NCBI RefSeq assembly: GCF_963259705.1
Contig: NC_081849.1
Span: 55,462,093 to 55,526,092 of the forward strand
Direction of reading: 5' to 3'
Length of the DNA: 64,000 nt
From: Myotis daubentonii
Lineage: Eukaryota > Chordata > Mammalia > Chiroptera > Vespertilionidae
Made by a program: the position numbers and the translations under genes
In this document: positions 24,502-36,695 of the stretch, one piece after another
How positions within the stretch are numbered: the stretch's first letter is position 1
Layout of the letters: each line of letters starts with the position of its first letter
Notes under the pieces: generated by a model
What the model was told of the DNA's origin: nothing
The model's database searches: none
Seen by the model: only the letters and a program-made list of their open reading frames with translations

Positions 24502-24809
24502 TTATGTTATACACTTGAAACTAATATAATATTGTATATCAACTATAATTGAATAATAAAATTATTCCAAATGTATAAAAAAACTATAAAACTGTCACTC
24601 TCCAGAGCATTTGAGATCTTGCTTCCCAGCAGTTGTCCTCAGTTTGGCTCAAAGAAACTCATAAAAATTCTCTACAGGTTTGGGTGTTTCTTAATTGACA
24701 CAGGACTGCAAAAGCAAACACAAAAAACAAAACCTTGTGAAAAAATCAAAGTAGGGAAGTAATGTTCAGTGGGATTTGACATTGACTCTTGCCAATCTTA
24801 AATACATAC

Positions 24810-24810
<1 letters not shown>

Positions 24811-24848
<38 letters not shown>
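24811..24848. repeat. (CA)n microsatellite
   Basis: Uninterrupted CA/AC units of about 38 bp. Confidence 0.97.
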
Positions 24849-24851
<3 letters not shown>

Positions 24852-25185
24852 CATACTCTCACACATATTCAAGCATCTCTAATATTCCTCAGGATATTCA
24901 ACTGAGGCTTTGTGTGTCACAACCACATCTGGTCTCTACTGACATTTCCTATGGGAAACTCCTATGTGCAAGATGATCCATGGAGTATGGGTAGAAAAAG
25001 ATAAAACATAGATTTATACCTGAATTTTCTCAATAATGAGAAAGGGTTAATAAAGCATCTATTGTATAGGGTTGCTTCCAAGCATATATAAGTTAATTCA
25101 CAAAAAGTACTAAGAATTACTTGGGAGAAAGTCCCTTGATCAAAAAATGATAGCACTTATTGTTGTAACCGTTATTGTTGTTGTT

Positions 25186-25490
25186 GATTTTTTATTGAAT
25201 TTACTGGGGTGACATTGATTATTAAAATTCTCTAGGTTTCAGATGCACAATTCTATAATACATCATCTGTATACTGTATTGTGTGTTCAGCACCCCAAGT
25301 CAAGTCTCCTTCCATCACCATTTATCCCTCCTTTACTCTCTTCTAATTCCCTTCAGCCCTCTTTCCCTCTGGTAACCACCATACTGTTGTCTGTCTATGA
25401 GGGGTTTTTGGTTTGTGTTTTGCTTAATCCCTTCACCAGTTTACATAAGCTGAGCTATACCTATATTTACAGAATGGAACAATAGTGATA
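25186..25490 (-). mobile_element. LINE-1 3' end, inverted
   Basis: Plus-strand text TTTTTATTGAATTTACTGGG, GTGACATTGATTATTAAAAT and CACCCCAAGTCAAGTCTCCT is the complement of a bat L1 3' UTR. Confidence 0.85.
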
Positions 25491-26121
25491 ACTACAAAAA
25501 TGCATATATTTGGATGTTCATATTCCAAAATATTTACTGATGGGTTTCACAATAAAATTTTTGGAGATTATTGACATACAGAAAGAAGATCAAACAAAAT
25601 CTCACCTCTATCCAAAATGTGCCTAAATTCAGCCAACTTGACAATGTGTTACAGGAGAACAAAACATACGCACACAAATCTAAAGGGCAAATCTACGTAT
25701 TGTATTTGGTATGTATTTACATTATATTTTTGTCTCCTATAGTATATAGATATGTGTATATTATATATATATTTATTTACTCTCTTTAGTTTTACTTATT
25801 TATTTAGTTAGTTAGTTAGTTAGTTAGATGTTTCTCCCAGATCTTAGATTATTAAAATCTGGTCAGAGATTGATTTCCTAATATCTATCTCCCTGGAGAT
25901 GAAGACCTTACTTTTCCTTCACTTTTGCCTGACTTTGACGTCTAAGCAAGATGCTCAAACTGCTAACCTGGCTAAGGATCCTAGGAAGGTCACATAGTGG
26001 TGCTAGGGGGCGGGGTATAGATATACTTTACAGTCATAGGAAAACCTCAGTTTGTATGTCGGCTCTACTACTTGGGAAAATATGTCCTTCCTTTATTTCA
26101 CTATTTTAAAAGGTAATTATA

Positions 26122-26335
26122 GCCCTGGCCAGTGTGTCTCAGTTGGTTGGAACATCATCCAATACACATGAAAGATTGTGGGTTTGATTCCCAGGCACAT
26201 ATCTAGGTTGCAGGTTTGATCCTCAGTTGGGGCAAGTATGAGAGGCAACTGATTGATGTTTCTCACATCAATGTTTTTCATCTCTCTCCCCCCCCCCTTA
26301 CTCTCTCTAATGTCAATTTAAAAATATCTTTGAAT
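26122..26335 (+). mobile_element. Ves-type SINE, diverged
   Basis: GCCCTGGCCAGTGTGTCTCA head, GTGGGTTTGATTCCCAGGCA B-box region, CTCTCTCC tract and A-rich end. The tRNA-like half is partly rearranged. Confidence 0.85.
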
Positions 26336-26564
26336 AATGGTTGGGAAAAAAAAGAAAATTATGAAGTTTAACCGATAGCTTGCTTTAAACTTTCTTTTTT
26401 CTTTTAAGAATTTAACATCCCAGGCACACTACCTGGCATAGATTAGTTTCCTTATACACTGGAGATATCACTGACAGCCTGAAATACAATCACTCTCTCC
26501 TAAAATGGAACTTTTAAATTATTTTTAATGTTAAATGATTACCTCATTTCTTTAATATAGTGAT

Positions 26565-26660
26565 CTCCTTGATGACAGACTCAATCTCTTCCTCCTCTTT
26601 ATTATTTTTCAATGCTAAACCTGGGACAGAGCTTACTGAATCAATATTTGTTGCTTGAAT
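26565..26660 (+). mobile_element. LINE-2 3' end relic
   Basis: CTCCTTGATGACAGACTCAA, ending CAATATTTGTTGCTTGAATTG, is the usual L2 tail. Confidence 0.6.
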
Positions 26661-28752
26661 TGAACTGAGCTGGGTGGTAAGATTTTCCTCCCGTTTTGGT
26701 TATTTTCAACGTGTGCTAATGTAAGTTGGAGTCTGGATGATCCATTCCCTCAAATATACAGTACATGTGCCCTTGCTCAGCCTGCCAGGCTGTGATCACC
26801 AGCCAATTTTCAGCTGCAAGACCACATTTTTTTTTTTTATTCTGGGAAGTTATAAAAATAACAATTCTGCCATCACTTTCTAATTCACAGAGTGACTTGA
26901 GTCCCTGCTTTCTAATTCTTTTCATTCTCCTTTATAGGGCTGCCAGGAGCCTTGGCCTTTGCTGGCCTCACACACTTAATCAGAGTAACCAATGCTGATG
27001 ATTTTTACAGGGAATTAAGTTTGATTTGTTTTGAAACATTTATTTATTCCATATGGCATTTGAAGTGACTGAATTATTTTTGGTGTTGGAATGAGGTTGC
27101 ATGAACTAGATTAGAATGTTCTGAAAAGAAAAAGAAAAGGGGTGGGGGGGAACACAACCCCAAAGCCCAGGAATTTTGTAGAAAACATCCTCTGTAAAAG
27201 AAATTAACATACAATACAGGGATCAGATCAGGGATTTGGCAAAATCACAAAGGTAATTTGGCAAAACCTAAATCCCCAACATAAAATCTCAGGCCGAGGC
27301 CTGGTCCCACAGTACAGAGAGAACTGTGGACTGGCCCTGGGAGCACCCTGCCGGTCCCTGCTGCTGTCCTCTGCGGTGTCAGTGGCACTGGAAGTGACGC
27401 TCTCTTAGCTCTGAGGGTGAGGGGCGAGGGCCAAGCAGCCCAGTCCAGTCAGTGCAGTGCCTTCGTTCTTATGCAGCTTCAGGAGAGCCAGGCACCCAGG
27501 CCTAAGCCCCAGCATTGTGCACAGTGACTGATGGTTGGGTCAGACTTAGGGATCTGACCTGATTTTGTCCGCTCAGCAAAGCCTAGTATTTTTACTCAAT
27601 GCGTGGGGAAAGACAAACACTGTTATTACAGATCCTGAGGTTAGAAGACAGGCATCCTAAAGCTCCTGCAGCCATTGTCCTACCAGGACCCTACCAACTT
27701 AGAAAAACTAAAGAAGCAGAGTCCGAGCCTGACCTTCAAGCGCTGCCTGGAGTTCACTAACCTGGATGGGGACCAAAATATTGTCTTTGTTGTTCGAGCC
27801 AATGTGAGTTGACTTCTTTGTTTGCATTCCCAAAACAATACATAATCCTGATGTCCAAGTAGAGATGCAGACTAATACATGCATAGTTCGTAAGTCCTTG
27901 TGCTGGGGTTCTTCTGCTGGGGGCCAGTAAAACACGGTGTGTTATTTTACACATTCCCAACTGAGGGAGGCAAGACTGCCCTTCAGCCCGTCGCCATGCT
28001 CCAGGGGAAAGGCTGTGCTGGGAAGACCACCGTCCCTAATGTATGCTACAGGGTGATGCTAACAAGCATTTTAAACCAGTTACGTGCATCACTGCTGTTT
28101 CCCTTCGTTTGCAGTTAGAGGTGTGAGTCATGCTTCCTGTTAAACCCAAAGACAGTGCCTCTGTTTGAGGTTTCATTATTTGGTAACAAAATGGAAAGCA
28201 CACTGGGGCTGTGTCAGTGAGCTGGAAGCAATCAACATTGACTGGGCTTACACACATGAAAAATGCAAATATGTTCATTTGCAGGGCTATGGGTTGGTGG
28301 CTAGACTCAAACAGTTTACACCCCCAGGAAAAAGGAAGTTAAACCGCAGGCTTAATCCTTGACTAAATCTTGAGGCATTTCGAACCACAAATTAGAAAAT
28401 TAAAACCAAAATGTGTCCTGCCATTCCAAAGCTGAAGAGCTAAGCTCTTACTTTAGAGGCTGGTAAACCCCACCACCTTGGCCCATTTCACTGGATTCTT
28501 ACCCATGGGTTTATTTTACGGTCTACTGCCAGTCTCTGTAACACAGAGCTATGGAACCATCACTCTCAGCTACGGAACCAGAGGCCGGGTTGCAAGCAGG
28601 CCTGAGAGGTCACCAAAAGCTTCCAGTGAGACTTGCTGAATTTCTAAGGTCAGCTACAGGAGGTCTCTGGGCTATCTTGAAAAAAAGCACTTTAACCCGA
28701 GCAATTGGATTTCCAGAGCTGAGAATTTCCTAAAATACATGTTAAAAACCCT
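26661..28752. other. No gene confirmed; GC-richer patch
   Basis: 27290-27560 is GC-richer than its surroundings. Short frames at 27640-28120 contain a P-loop-like GKGCAGKTT and a 40-residue frame ending in a gtgagt, but no family is recognised and the frames are broken. Treated as undetermined. Confidence 0.4.
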
Positions 28753-28981
28753 CTAGAGCAGAGTTTGGGGGTCTTTTTCTGTAAAAGACCAGATAATACG
28801 TATTTTCAGCTTTAGAAACTTAATGATCTCCATCACAACTCTTTGACTTTGCCATTGCAATGCAAAAGAAGCCAGGAATGACATGTATCCTCAGGGGCAT
28901 GGGTGTGTGCCAGTTAAAGCTTATTTCCAAAAACAGGAGTCAGCTAGATTTGGCTGACAGGATGTAGTTGACTGACCCCTG
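28753..28981 (+). mobile_element. hAT-Charlie-type MITE, old
   Basis: Contains TTTTTCTGTAAAAGACCAGAT near the start and GATTTGGCTGACAGGATG with CTGACCCCTG at the end, a layout I recognise from mammalian Charlie-type MITEs. Strongly diverged; exact family not assigned. Confidence 0.6.
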
Positions 28982-29930
28982 ACTCCTTTAACTGCTGTGG
29001 CAAATGATTTGTTCAGTCACGAAAACCTGGCATTTAAACCACACCACCTCTCTGTCCTCCTTTACTCTTAACCCCTGTAAAACCGCTAGATGTTACTAAT
29101 CAGCACTGATTTGTTTCACTTAGTGAGCTTAGTCCCTTTTGCTAGAATCAGATGCTTGATGTGAATTTTCCACAATAAGCTTTTGCACCTCCTCGGTTGC
29201 ACCTGTTCATCGCCTGCATGCTGCTGGCCTACATTTCCCCTCGTCTTTTCCTCCACCTGCACTGGCCCATCTCCTTTTTCCCTTTACTGCTAAGCTAACT
29301 TCTACTTATGTTTCTGCCCTTGATAGTTTTTCTTTAAATCCATGGCTTTATATTTTCATTTATGTCTCTACTCCCTGTATAAAGACACCATGTAAATTCC
29401 ATAAAGACGAAATGATTAGAGAATTAGCACTGAGTGGGGGCAGCTTAAGAGTTCAATGTTATTCAAACGTTTGTGTTAATATAGCCTAAAGGCTGAGAAA
29501 GAAATACAAGATGTAACAAACAAAAAATAATCTAATGTGAAAATAAAGTCATCACATTCCTTAAAGAGACTCTACTACAGCTGAAAGGGACATGACTGTC
29601 TCCACCACTTTCTAAAACAAAAACACTGAAATCAAGAAATTTATTGAGCTGGTAACAGAGTTTACCGAGGAGCTGACTCTTAAACCCAAGTCTTCTAATT
29701 CACCATCTAGGCTTCGTTCTAGTTACATAAGGCCTGAAGAGGTGAAGAGAGAAAAAGCACTTCTGAAATGTTCCTCCTTGCACTGATCTCACATATTGCA
29801 TCATTATTCCTGGTTCCAGTTCCTCAGGGAGAATGACTGAGGCTCCTTTCCTCCCCTACAAAGATAAAGGTCAAAGTTGGTTACATCTTTTTTTCTTAAG
29901 ACTTGCTACTTTCTATTTATTTTCTTTTTG
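28982..29930. other. No gene seen
   Basis: Unassigned sequence between a Charlie-type MITE and an inverted Ves SINE. Confidence 0.6.
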
Positions 29931-30151
29931 TCAACCCTCAGTTGAGGATATTTTTCCATTGATTTTTAGAGAGAGTAGAAGGAAGAGACTCAGAAAGAGA
30001 GAGAAACATCGTTTGGCTGCCTCCTGCAAACACCCCGACCAGGGTCAGCATCAGGTCTGTAACCGAGGTTCAGGTCCTTGCCCGGAATTGAACCTGGAAC
30101 TTTTCCATCTGCGGGCCGACACTCTATCTACTGAGCCAAACCGGCTAGACC
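29931..30151 (-). mobile_element. Ves-type SINE, inverted
   Basis: On the plus strand it ends CTACTGAGCCAAACCGGCTAG, the complement of the SINE head, after GGAATTGAACCTGGAACTTT. The left side has GAGAAACATC and a purine-rich tract. Confidence 0.87.
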
Positions 30152-30315
30152 AGAGTTGGTTATATCTTTAAAGAAAGTTCAGTTTGAAATCCTCATTGCA
30201 AATCAAACATCCATCTCTCCTTTCTTGATGACTTCCACCTGCAAAAAATTCCAGGCCATGGGAGATCTGTCCTTGTCACTATCAGTATTCCTATCCATGA
30301 GGGGAAGTTTTATAC

Positions 30316-30530
30316 CAGGGGTGGGCAAACTTTTTGACTCGAGGGCCACAATGGGTTCTTAAACTGGACCGGAGGGCCGGAACAAAAGCATGGACGGAGT
30401 GTTTGTGTGAACTAATATAAATTCAAAGTAAACATCATTACATAAAAGGGTACAGTCTTTTTTTTCCAATAGTTTTATTCATTTCAAATGGGCCAGATCC
30501 GGCCCGCGGGCTGTAGTTTGCCCACGCCTG
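30316..30530 (+). mobile_element. hAT MITE (CAGGGGTGGGCAAAC family)
   Basis: Termini CAGGGGTGGGCAAACTTTTT and TAGTTTGCCCACGCCTG form an inverted repeat, with a perfect 8-bp target duplication TTTTATAC on both sides. It shares most of its body with the copy at 63222-63429, so this is a short non-autonomous family. No transposase is present. Confidence 0.92.
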
Positions 30531-30537
30531 TTTTATA

Positions 30538-30702
30538 CAGTGGGGCCTTGACTTACAAGTTTAATTCATTCTGAGACTGAGCTCGTTAAGGAGCTCGTTA
30601 ACTCAAATTACTCTGTCAACTCAATGCAAAAAATCAGCCGAGAGACAGCTGGTATCTCAAAAAACTCGTTAGTCGGGACACTCGTAAGTCAAGGCCCAAC
30701 TG
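30538..30702. mobile_element. Tc1/mariner-type MITE
   Basis: 165 bp with 19-bp inverted termini (CAGTGGGGCCTTGACTTAC against CAGTTGGGCCTTGACTTAC) and TA on both sides, the Tc1/mariner/pogo signature. The family name is uncertain. It abuts the hAT MITE at 30316-30530 and its first base lies inside that element's right target duplication. Confidence 0.8.
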
Positions 30703-30885
30703 TAAAAGCACAATTCTGAAATGGCCGCTCTCCTGCTCACTCAAAATGCATTCAGAGGCTCCTCACTGCTTCCCCACACTGCAATACCTTCTTAATCTTT
30801 GAGTTTTGTTTTGCTTTTTCCTTCACCTAAAGCCAACCAAAACAACAATCTCTTTGTCTCATCACTACTATTCTTGTCAAACCAC

Positions 30886-31504
30886 TAGTATTAGTTTGCC
30901 AGGACTGGCAGAACAAACTACCACAGACTGGGTGGCTTGAGTGTCTTCTCACAGTTTTGGAGGCTAGAAGTCCGAAATCAAGGTTAGCAAATTTGCATAA
31001 GTCTATAGACACACCTCACAGACACTGTGGGTTGGGTTCCAGACCACTGTAATCCAGGGAGTATCGTAATAAAGCAAGTCATCATGTGGGAGGTGTTGCC
31101 TTTAATTTGTAAGAAACGCAACACCTTGAAGCGGCAAGAAAGCAAAGCGCAATAAAACGAGGTAGGCCTGTATTTGGACAGTTTGCTTGCTTTTGGGGGC
31201 TGCGAGGGACAATCTGTTCGACCATCTCTCTCCTGGATCCTGGTGGTTTGTTGGCAATCGTTAGCATTCCTTGGCTGTGGAGCATAATACCAATTTTCAC
31301 ATGGAGTTCTCCCTGTGTCTCCCGTGTCCCAATTCTCCCTTTTTATAAAGTCACCAATCATATTAAACCAGGGCCCACCCGATTGACCTCATCTTAACTT
31401 GGCTACATCCGCAAAAACCCTATTTACAAATAAGGTCACACTGTGAGGTAACTGGAACTTTAACCTATGAATTTGAAGAGGAGACCCAATTAAACCCTTA
31501 ACAA
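30886..31504 (-). mobile_element. MLT1-type LTR (ERVL-MaLR), split by Tigger
   Basis: Minus orientation: TATTAGTTTGCCAGGACTGG at the left, TGACCTCATCTTAACTTGGC and CAAATAAGGTCACACTGTGA to the right. A Tigger1-type MITE is inserted at 31008-31170. Solo LTR without coding sequence. Confidence 0.85.
31008..31170 (+). mobile_element. Tigger1-type MITE inside MLT1 LTR
   Basis: Ends near CACACCTCACAGACACTGTGG and GCAATAAAACGAGG, with TTGTAAGAAACGCAACACC before the right end. This matches the terminal parts of Tigger1 with the transposase deleted. TA on both sides fits its target. It interrupts the MLT1 LTR at 30886-31504. Confidence 0.8.
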
Positions 31505-31827
31505 CCCCAGTTATGTTTCCAGGCCTTAAGCAAAACTATCTACTAAACATTTTCCTACTTCCGGGCTGAGCCCCTTAGTGACAATTCCGTCCCCCTACTT
31601 TATGGCAAATTTCTTGATTTCTAGGAATCAGGGATTGTTTTTTTTTCTCAACTTGCTACTTTATCCCCAAAATCTGTCATGCTGCATGACCTAAAATAGA
31701 ACTGCACCCCGCCCCCCCCGAAATGTTCGCTGAACTGAGGAGATGGTTTGTACCCATAGGGTGACAGGAATGTGTGTGTGGTTGGGACCCAAGCAAAGGT
31801 TTTCCATCTTCTGCCACACATTTACCC

Positions 31828-31945
31828 CGGTGCTGAGACAGCACAGCATTGTGGGTAAGAAGGTGGACACCGTTCAAATACCGACTTTGTCACCTAGGTT
31901 TGTATGTAACCTAATGGTGTTACCCTTTTGCAAATTTCCCTCAGA
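31828..31945 (+). mobile_element. MIR relic
   Basis: GACAGCACAGCATTGTGGGTAA, then TTCAAATACCGACTTTGTCAC (in short blocks), match the tRNA-like head and core of MIR. Confidence 0.5.
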
Positions 31946-34777
31946 TTTCCACATTTCGAAAACATGACCTATATTCCATACCTTGAAAGATTTGACTGAA
32001 AGTCAAGGGCATACGTGCAGCCTCCTAAATAGTGGCAGCTAATAATACTGCTGTGTAGGCTGGCTGCAAGCTTAAAGTGCTGACACATTTTAAAGACTGC
32101 AAGCAGTTTTTAAAGAATTTAAAGAATGTAGCATGACTATAGTTCACATACACTCATAGGAACACTTTTTGAGCCAGATTCGTGAAGAGGAAAACAAAAA
32201 AAAGAGCCACTTTGTACAATATTAAGGAAATAGTGGTCACTACTAGTCAAGGAGAACAGATAGTAACTGTGCCGAATAAAGCTATAGACCCTACCTTTGA
32301 CTTTTCTTCACACCACACAACCAGAGGAGCCATTTTCAAATATCAAGGGCAATACAAACAGAGTTATTCTCATCACTCACTCTTCAAAGCGGTGACCTTT
32401 ACTTTGGGCTAGTTTCTTTGGCAAGGAAGTCTGGCACGAAGCTGCTACAGTAACCTTAAACAGCAGAAATCTATTCTTGTAACTACGCTCCTTAATGGCA
32501 ATTTAACAAAAAACACCTAACGTCAGGCTCCGTGGTCAAAATACTTAAGATAACTCACCTGAGACCCTCAGGCAGCCTATTTATCAAAACAAGTTAAAGT
32601 CACCTTCTGAGTAATTGCTCTGGAGGTCTTTGAACACGGCACACAGGCGCATTTTCTGTGGGTTGAGCAATTGATCACTAAGTTCTAGGAACAGGTGCAT
32701 CATGCTTCTAGGGCCCTGAAACATGACAGCCCGGAGAAAGGCTATTAAAATCACTTTGCTAACAAAGAAAAATCAATTGTTCTCCACAAGGAGGTGCCTG
32801 TCGGCACAATCGATGTACAATAGTACAGTGCTGGGCGGTAAAGAATGTGAACAGATTTAAGCTTTTGATTAGGTGAAAGGTATAAAGGGTCGCTGTTTTT
32901 CGTCTCCCCGATGGACTAAGACAGATAAATGCTGCAAGTGGCATTCAATTTTTCTTCAGTTGATCCACTTGGTAAGAAGGCAGTTTTTTGGATTTTTTTT
33001 TCTGTCTTTTTAGTGCATTTTTTTTTTAAATTTTTTACTTGTTTTTAGTACAAAGTATTTGGGAGAGCGTCAGAGTCAGTAAGAGATATACCCAAGTCTG
33101 AGACGAATCCAAGAGTAAAGATGGAGAGACAAATGGGAACAGTGACACTATCAATTCCATTGCTAAGAGCTCTAGTTAGAAAAGGACATATTTGTGATTT
33201 TTTTTCTGCTAAATGTAAGAGATATATGAGTTGAGGTGTCAGTAAGGTTTTGGTACTTTTTGTGCATTTTTTTTTTTTTACCAACAAATTAAAAATCATT
33301 TATCAAGAATAGGAAATGGCATTTTCAACCTCCGTGTATTTTCATAAAGCTTTACCCGGGTGCCAACAATCTTTGAAGCAGGTACAAAACTCAAAATAAA
33401 ACTCAATTCAGGCTTTTCAGATGGGGGAAGCATATTCACAATAACAAAAGAACTTTATTCTGAGAACATGAAGTGCTTTTTACTCAAAGGGATGCGACAG
33501 TTGAATAGTGCAGACAAAAACCATGGAACGATTGTCAGGAACTTTTTATACTTAGAGTGTGTATATGTTAACAGATTTGAAATTTAATGTCAAAAATGTT
33601 AAATGGTCTTGATTTTATAAAATCAGTAACATAATTCAGTATTTTCATAGAAAATTATATGCACTGATTGAGCCTAAAACAGAAATGTTGTCATTTAGCT
33701 AGTGTTGGGAATTATGCATTATATAGAGGGTAATTTTGTTCAACATATATCAGCTAATAAGTATCGTACACTAAAACTTCCAACCTCATGAGTTTGAGTT
33801 TAACCAGGTTAATCTCTTATTTATCTCTCTGGGAAGCTGTTTAGCCCTAGAGAAGTCAAATAGATGGCCAGACAGAAAACCATGTGGTTCTCAGTCTATG
33901 AATCCAAAGTCCAGACCTGGAAGTGTGACAGGTAGTGTTAGGAAGTGAGACCAAAATGGAAAGACAGCAGAGAGCTGTGGCGTCAAACACCAGGAGCGGC
34001 CTGTGGAGGTATTTGCTCTGACAGCCACATGGATCACTGCTGCCAACTTTCAGCTGGAATGAACTGGACAGAGCTATGAAGTATCCCGGATCTGCATCTC
34101 CAGAGGAAAGCTGGCTTCATCCCGGGGCAGATACTCCCATTGTTCACATTCAAACGTCCTCAGTTGTTTCAGGGTCTTTAACCAGGTTTCCAAACCTGGA
34201 TATTTAGCTTCCTCTTTTCTTTCCATACCCATTTCGGTCCTCTACTTACTGCGCCTGTGTACCATAACAGACTATTTGCCTTCTGTCTCCTTTATCTTGT
34301 TGCCCGCTGTTATTTTCTTCTCCTTCCTTCTCTGTGTTGCCTCCATGAGATCCAAAGGAGGGTGTCCCCTCCTTTCTCCTGCTGTCCAACAGCCACGCCA
34401 CTGTGTTTATCCCTTCGGATGCCAACAGTTATGCCCAGCAAGTACTTTGGAATTCTATGATTCTATGGACATGAGATGTTATTCATCCCAAGAATTTTTT
34501 TTTTTCTTTATAAGTAGAAAGAAGACAATGCCCTCAAATCTTTATCAATATTCCTAAGTCCAGAGTATATTCACATCTTCTTATAGCTAGAAAGAAGTCA
34601 ACTATGCCAATATTTAATAAACCACCCTGAACTTCCAGTCACTTACCTGAACTGAGAAAGGTCGTTGATTTGTTTTTGCATGGTTACCTTTTGCTCAGGA
34701 ATATGGCTTTGTTATTTTCTCTAAAATGACCTTGCTATGATTTTTCTGCCGGTTGATTAAACTTCAGCAAAAGTTAA

Positions 34778-35060
34778 AACAGTGGCACAAACGCATATCC
34801 TGTGACCCAGCACTTTCACTTCTAAACAGGTAGCAACAATAAGACACATCCTGTAAGATCAAACTACAAAGATAAATCTCGCTGAAATTTATAATAATGC
34901 AAAACAAACAAACAACTAGAAGCAACTAAATGTCTAAATTGGGAAAGTAAGTGTTGCGTGAGGTTGTTTGTTTTACCACTGTCCTTTGGTTGGATAGCTA
35001 GAGCTGAAGCGATGGGTTAAAGAAGAGGAATATAAACTGTATACACTACTGAGACAGTCT
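34778..35060 (+). mobile_element. Old LINE-1 ORF2/3' fragment
   Basis: GTGACCCAGCACTTTCACTTC, then AGAAGCAACTAAATGTCTAA, resemble the end of L1 ORF2. Strongly diverged. Confidence 0.55.
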
Positions 35061-35454
35061 GGTCCTCCCGCTGAGCGTGGTGAGGTCCTGAGTGGAATCT
35101 CTGCGGCAAGCACAGAAGCTCAATTAGGGAAGCTCTGAATCTGACAGTCAAGTGGTCATGAGGAAGCTAGCCTTAAAAATGTATAGTTTTATGGAAAGGT
35201 CTTAATATATAAGACACTGTATCAAGACTGACAATATTCTCTCTTCCTCTCGCCTGCCCGCCCTTATTATTGGCCTCAAATTGTCTTCCAAATTTATATG
35301 CAAGGGTCATCTATTATTTTATCTATAAAGATGTCTCCATATCCACATTCAAACATGATTAACTGCTCTTATAACTGTACTCAGCTATGCGTCAGATATT
35401 CATAATACAAAATTTCACACGCTGAATTATAGTCAGTGATCTGTGTCTTTCTTG

Positions 35455-35540
35455 CATACTAGCCTAAGCTCCTCAAGATCAGGGGCGGTGTCTTCCTTAT
35501 TTTTGTCATCTCCCGAGCTAGTTCAATAAATATTGAAGTA
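35455..35540 (+). mobile_element. LINE-2 3' end relic
   Basis: AAGCTCCTCAAGATCAGGGG followed by AGTTCAATAAATATTGAAG fits the L2 terminal pattern. Confidence 0.6.
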
Positions 35541-36518
35541 ATCAAGAATCACACATTTTATAAACACAAAATCACAAAGATCTCAGTAAGTAATAGGGAA
35601 GTCAGTGAGACAAGCTCTAGTGCTGTCTGTCATTTTGACCCTCTCTTCTCCAGACAACTCTACATGGCCAGATGCAAAGCAGTTATGTTCCATGTTTTCC
35701 TAATGTTTTTATTCTGAATGTCAGCGTAGTGATCATAACTTCCATTAAGTGGTACCATTTCCACTTTGGGAAATTTTGTGATGAATTTCAATATGCTGTT
35801 CCTTGAAATTCAAAAAGACTATTAAATGACAAAGTGAGTTTATTTATTCATATTAAATGCTCCTCCCTGCAGGAAGGTTACACATGCCCACTCTCTGGAA
35901 CTTGAGCTGCCGATTGCATTCTGGGCCAGTGACAATGAACAGAAGCAACAGAAGCAGCTCCAAGAGCCAGCGGACAGATACCACGTCCTTTTTCCCTATG
36001 TCATTATGAGCATCAGCGTTCTGGCTTGAGAGTGTACCATCAGAACAGAGTCTGAAGCAGGAGTGTAGCTGACTCATGGCAGATATGTAGAGAGATAAAG
36101 AAATAAACTTTAAGTAAGCCACTTAGTATAATCTTGTGTATCCTGATACAAGGCTCCCGTGACATGGGACTGCTAAACAAGCATAGGTGTCTTAGAATTC
36201 CCAAGCTGGTGTGACAATTAGCCTGACTATGGAAACCTTAACTATTGAGCTGACTTTGGTGAGTATGTTTACAATTTCTCCGCCCCCTGCCCCAAGCTTA
36301 TCTTGAGATAGGGGATGCCCTTAGGAGCACTTAGAAATGTGTTTATGGTATTATACATCCTGGAAGATGTGATGGCATCTAATGTCTGGGGGCTACAGAT
36401 GCTATACAAGCACTGAGAGTCTTGTTCAAAAATCATCTGGCCTACATGCCCGCTGCTCTGGTGAAGAGACACTGGACCACACCAACCACTTGAAAACAGG
36501 TGGGTTAATTATATCTAA

Positions 36519-36575
36519 AAAAAAAAAAAGAGAGAGAGAGAAAGAAAAAGAGGGAGAGAAAAAGAGAGATAGAGA
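36519..36575. repeat. GA/AAAG-rich simple repeat
   Basis: An A run followed by AG and AAAGAG units. Short frames here are low-complexity artefacts. Confidence 0.85.
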
Positions 36576-36695
36576 ATATGCAGATTCAATAGTTATATTT
36601 ATAATGAACATATGAAAAGTATATATTGGGATTTGAATTTTTATTCAAATAAGTTATTGAATCCATTAGTTTGTTAAGATTATTCTTGGAAAATA

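Larger units (their letters stand above)
22839..24561 (+). mobile_element. LINE-1 3' end, interrupted by three transposons
   Basis: Holds the end of ORF2 (TTCATTGCAGCATTATTTAC, CAATGGAATATTACTCAGCC) and the 3' UTR ending CTTGAAACTAATATAATATTG and AATAAAATTATT. It is broken by a SPIN element at 23090-23405 and a Helitron pair at 23717-24501. The LINE pieces join cleanly when these are removed. Non-coding remnant. Confidence 0.9.
24562..26121. other. No gene seen
   Basis: Contains a CA repeat, an inverted L1 3' end (25186-25490) and a short TTAG/TTAT simple repeat near 25790-25825. Confidence 0.6.
31505..36695. other. No gene seen
   Basis: Apart from MIR, L1 and L2 relics and a GA-rich simple repeat, 32000-34770 is largely repeat-free. 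It could include conserved regulatory sequence, but nothing shows that directly. Confidence 0.55.
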
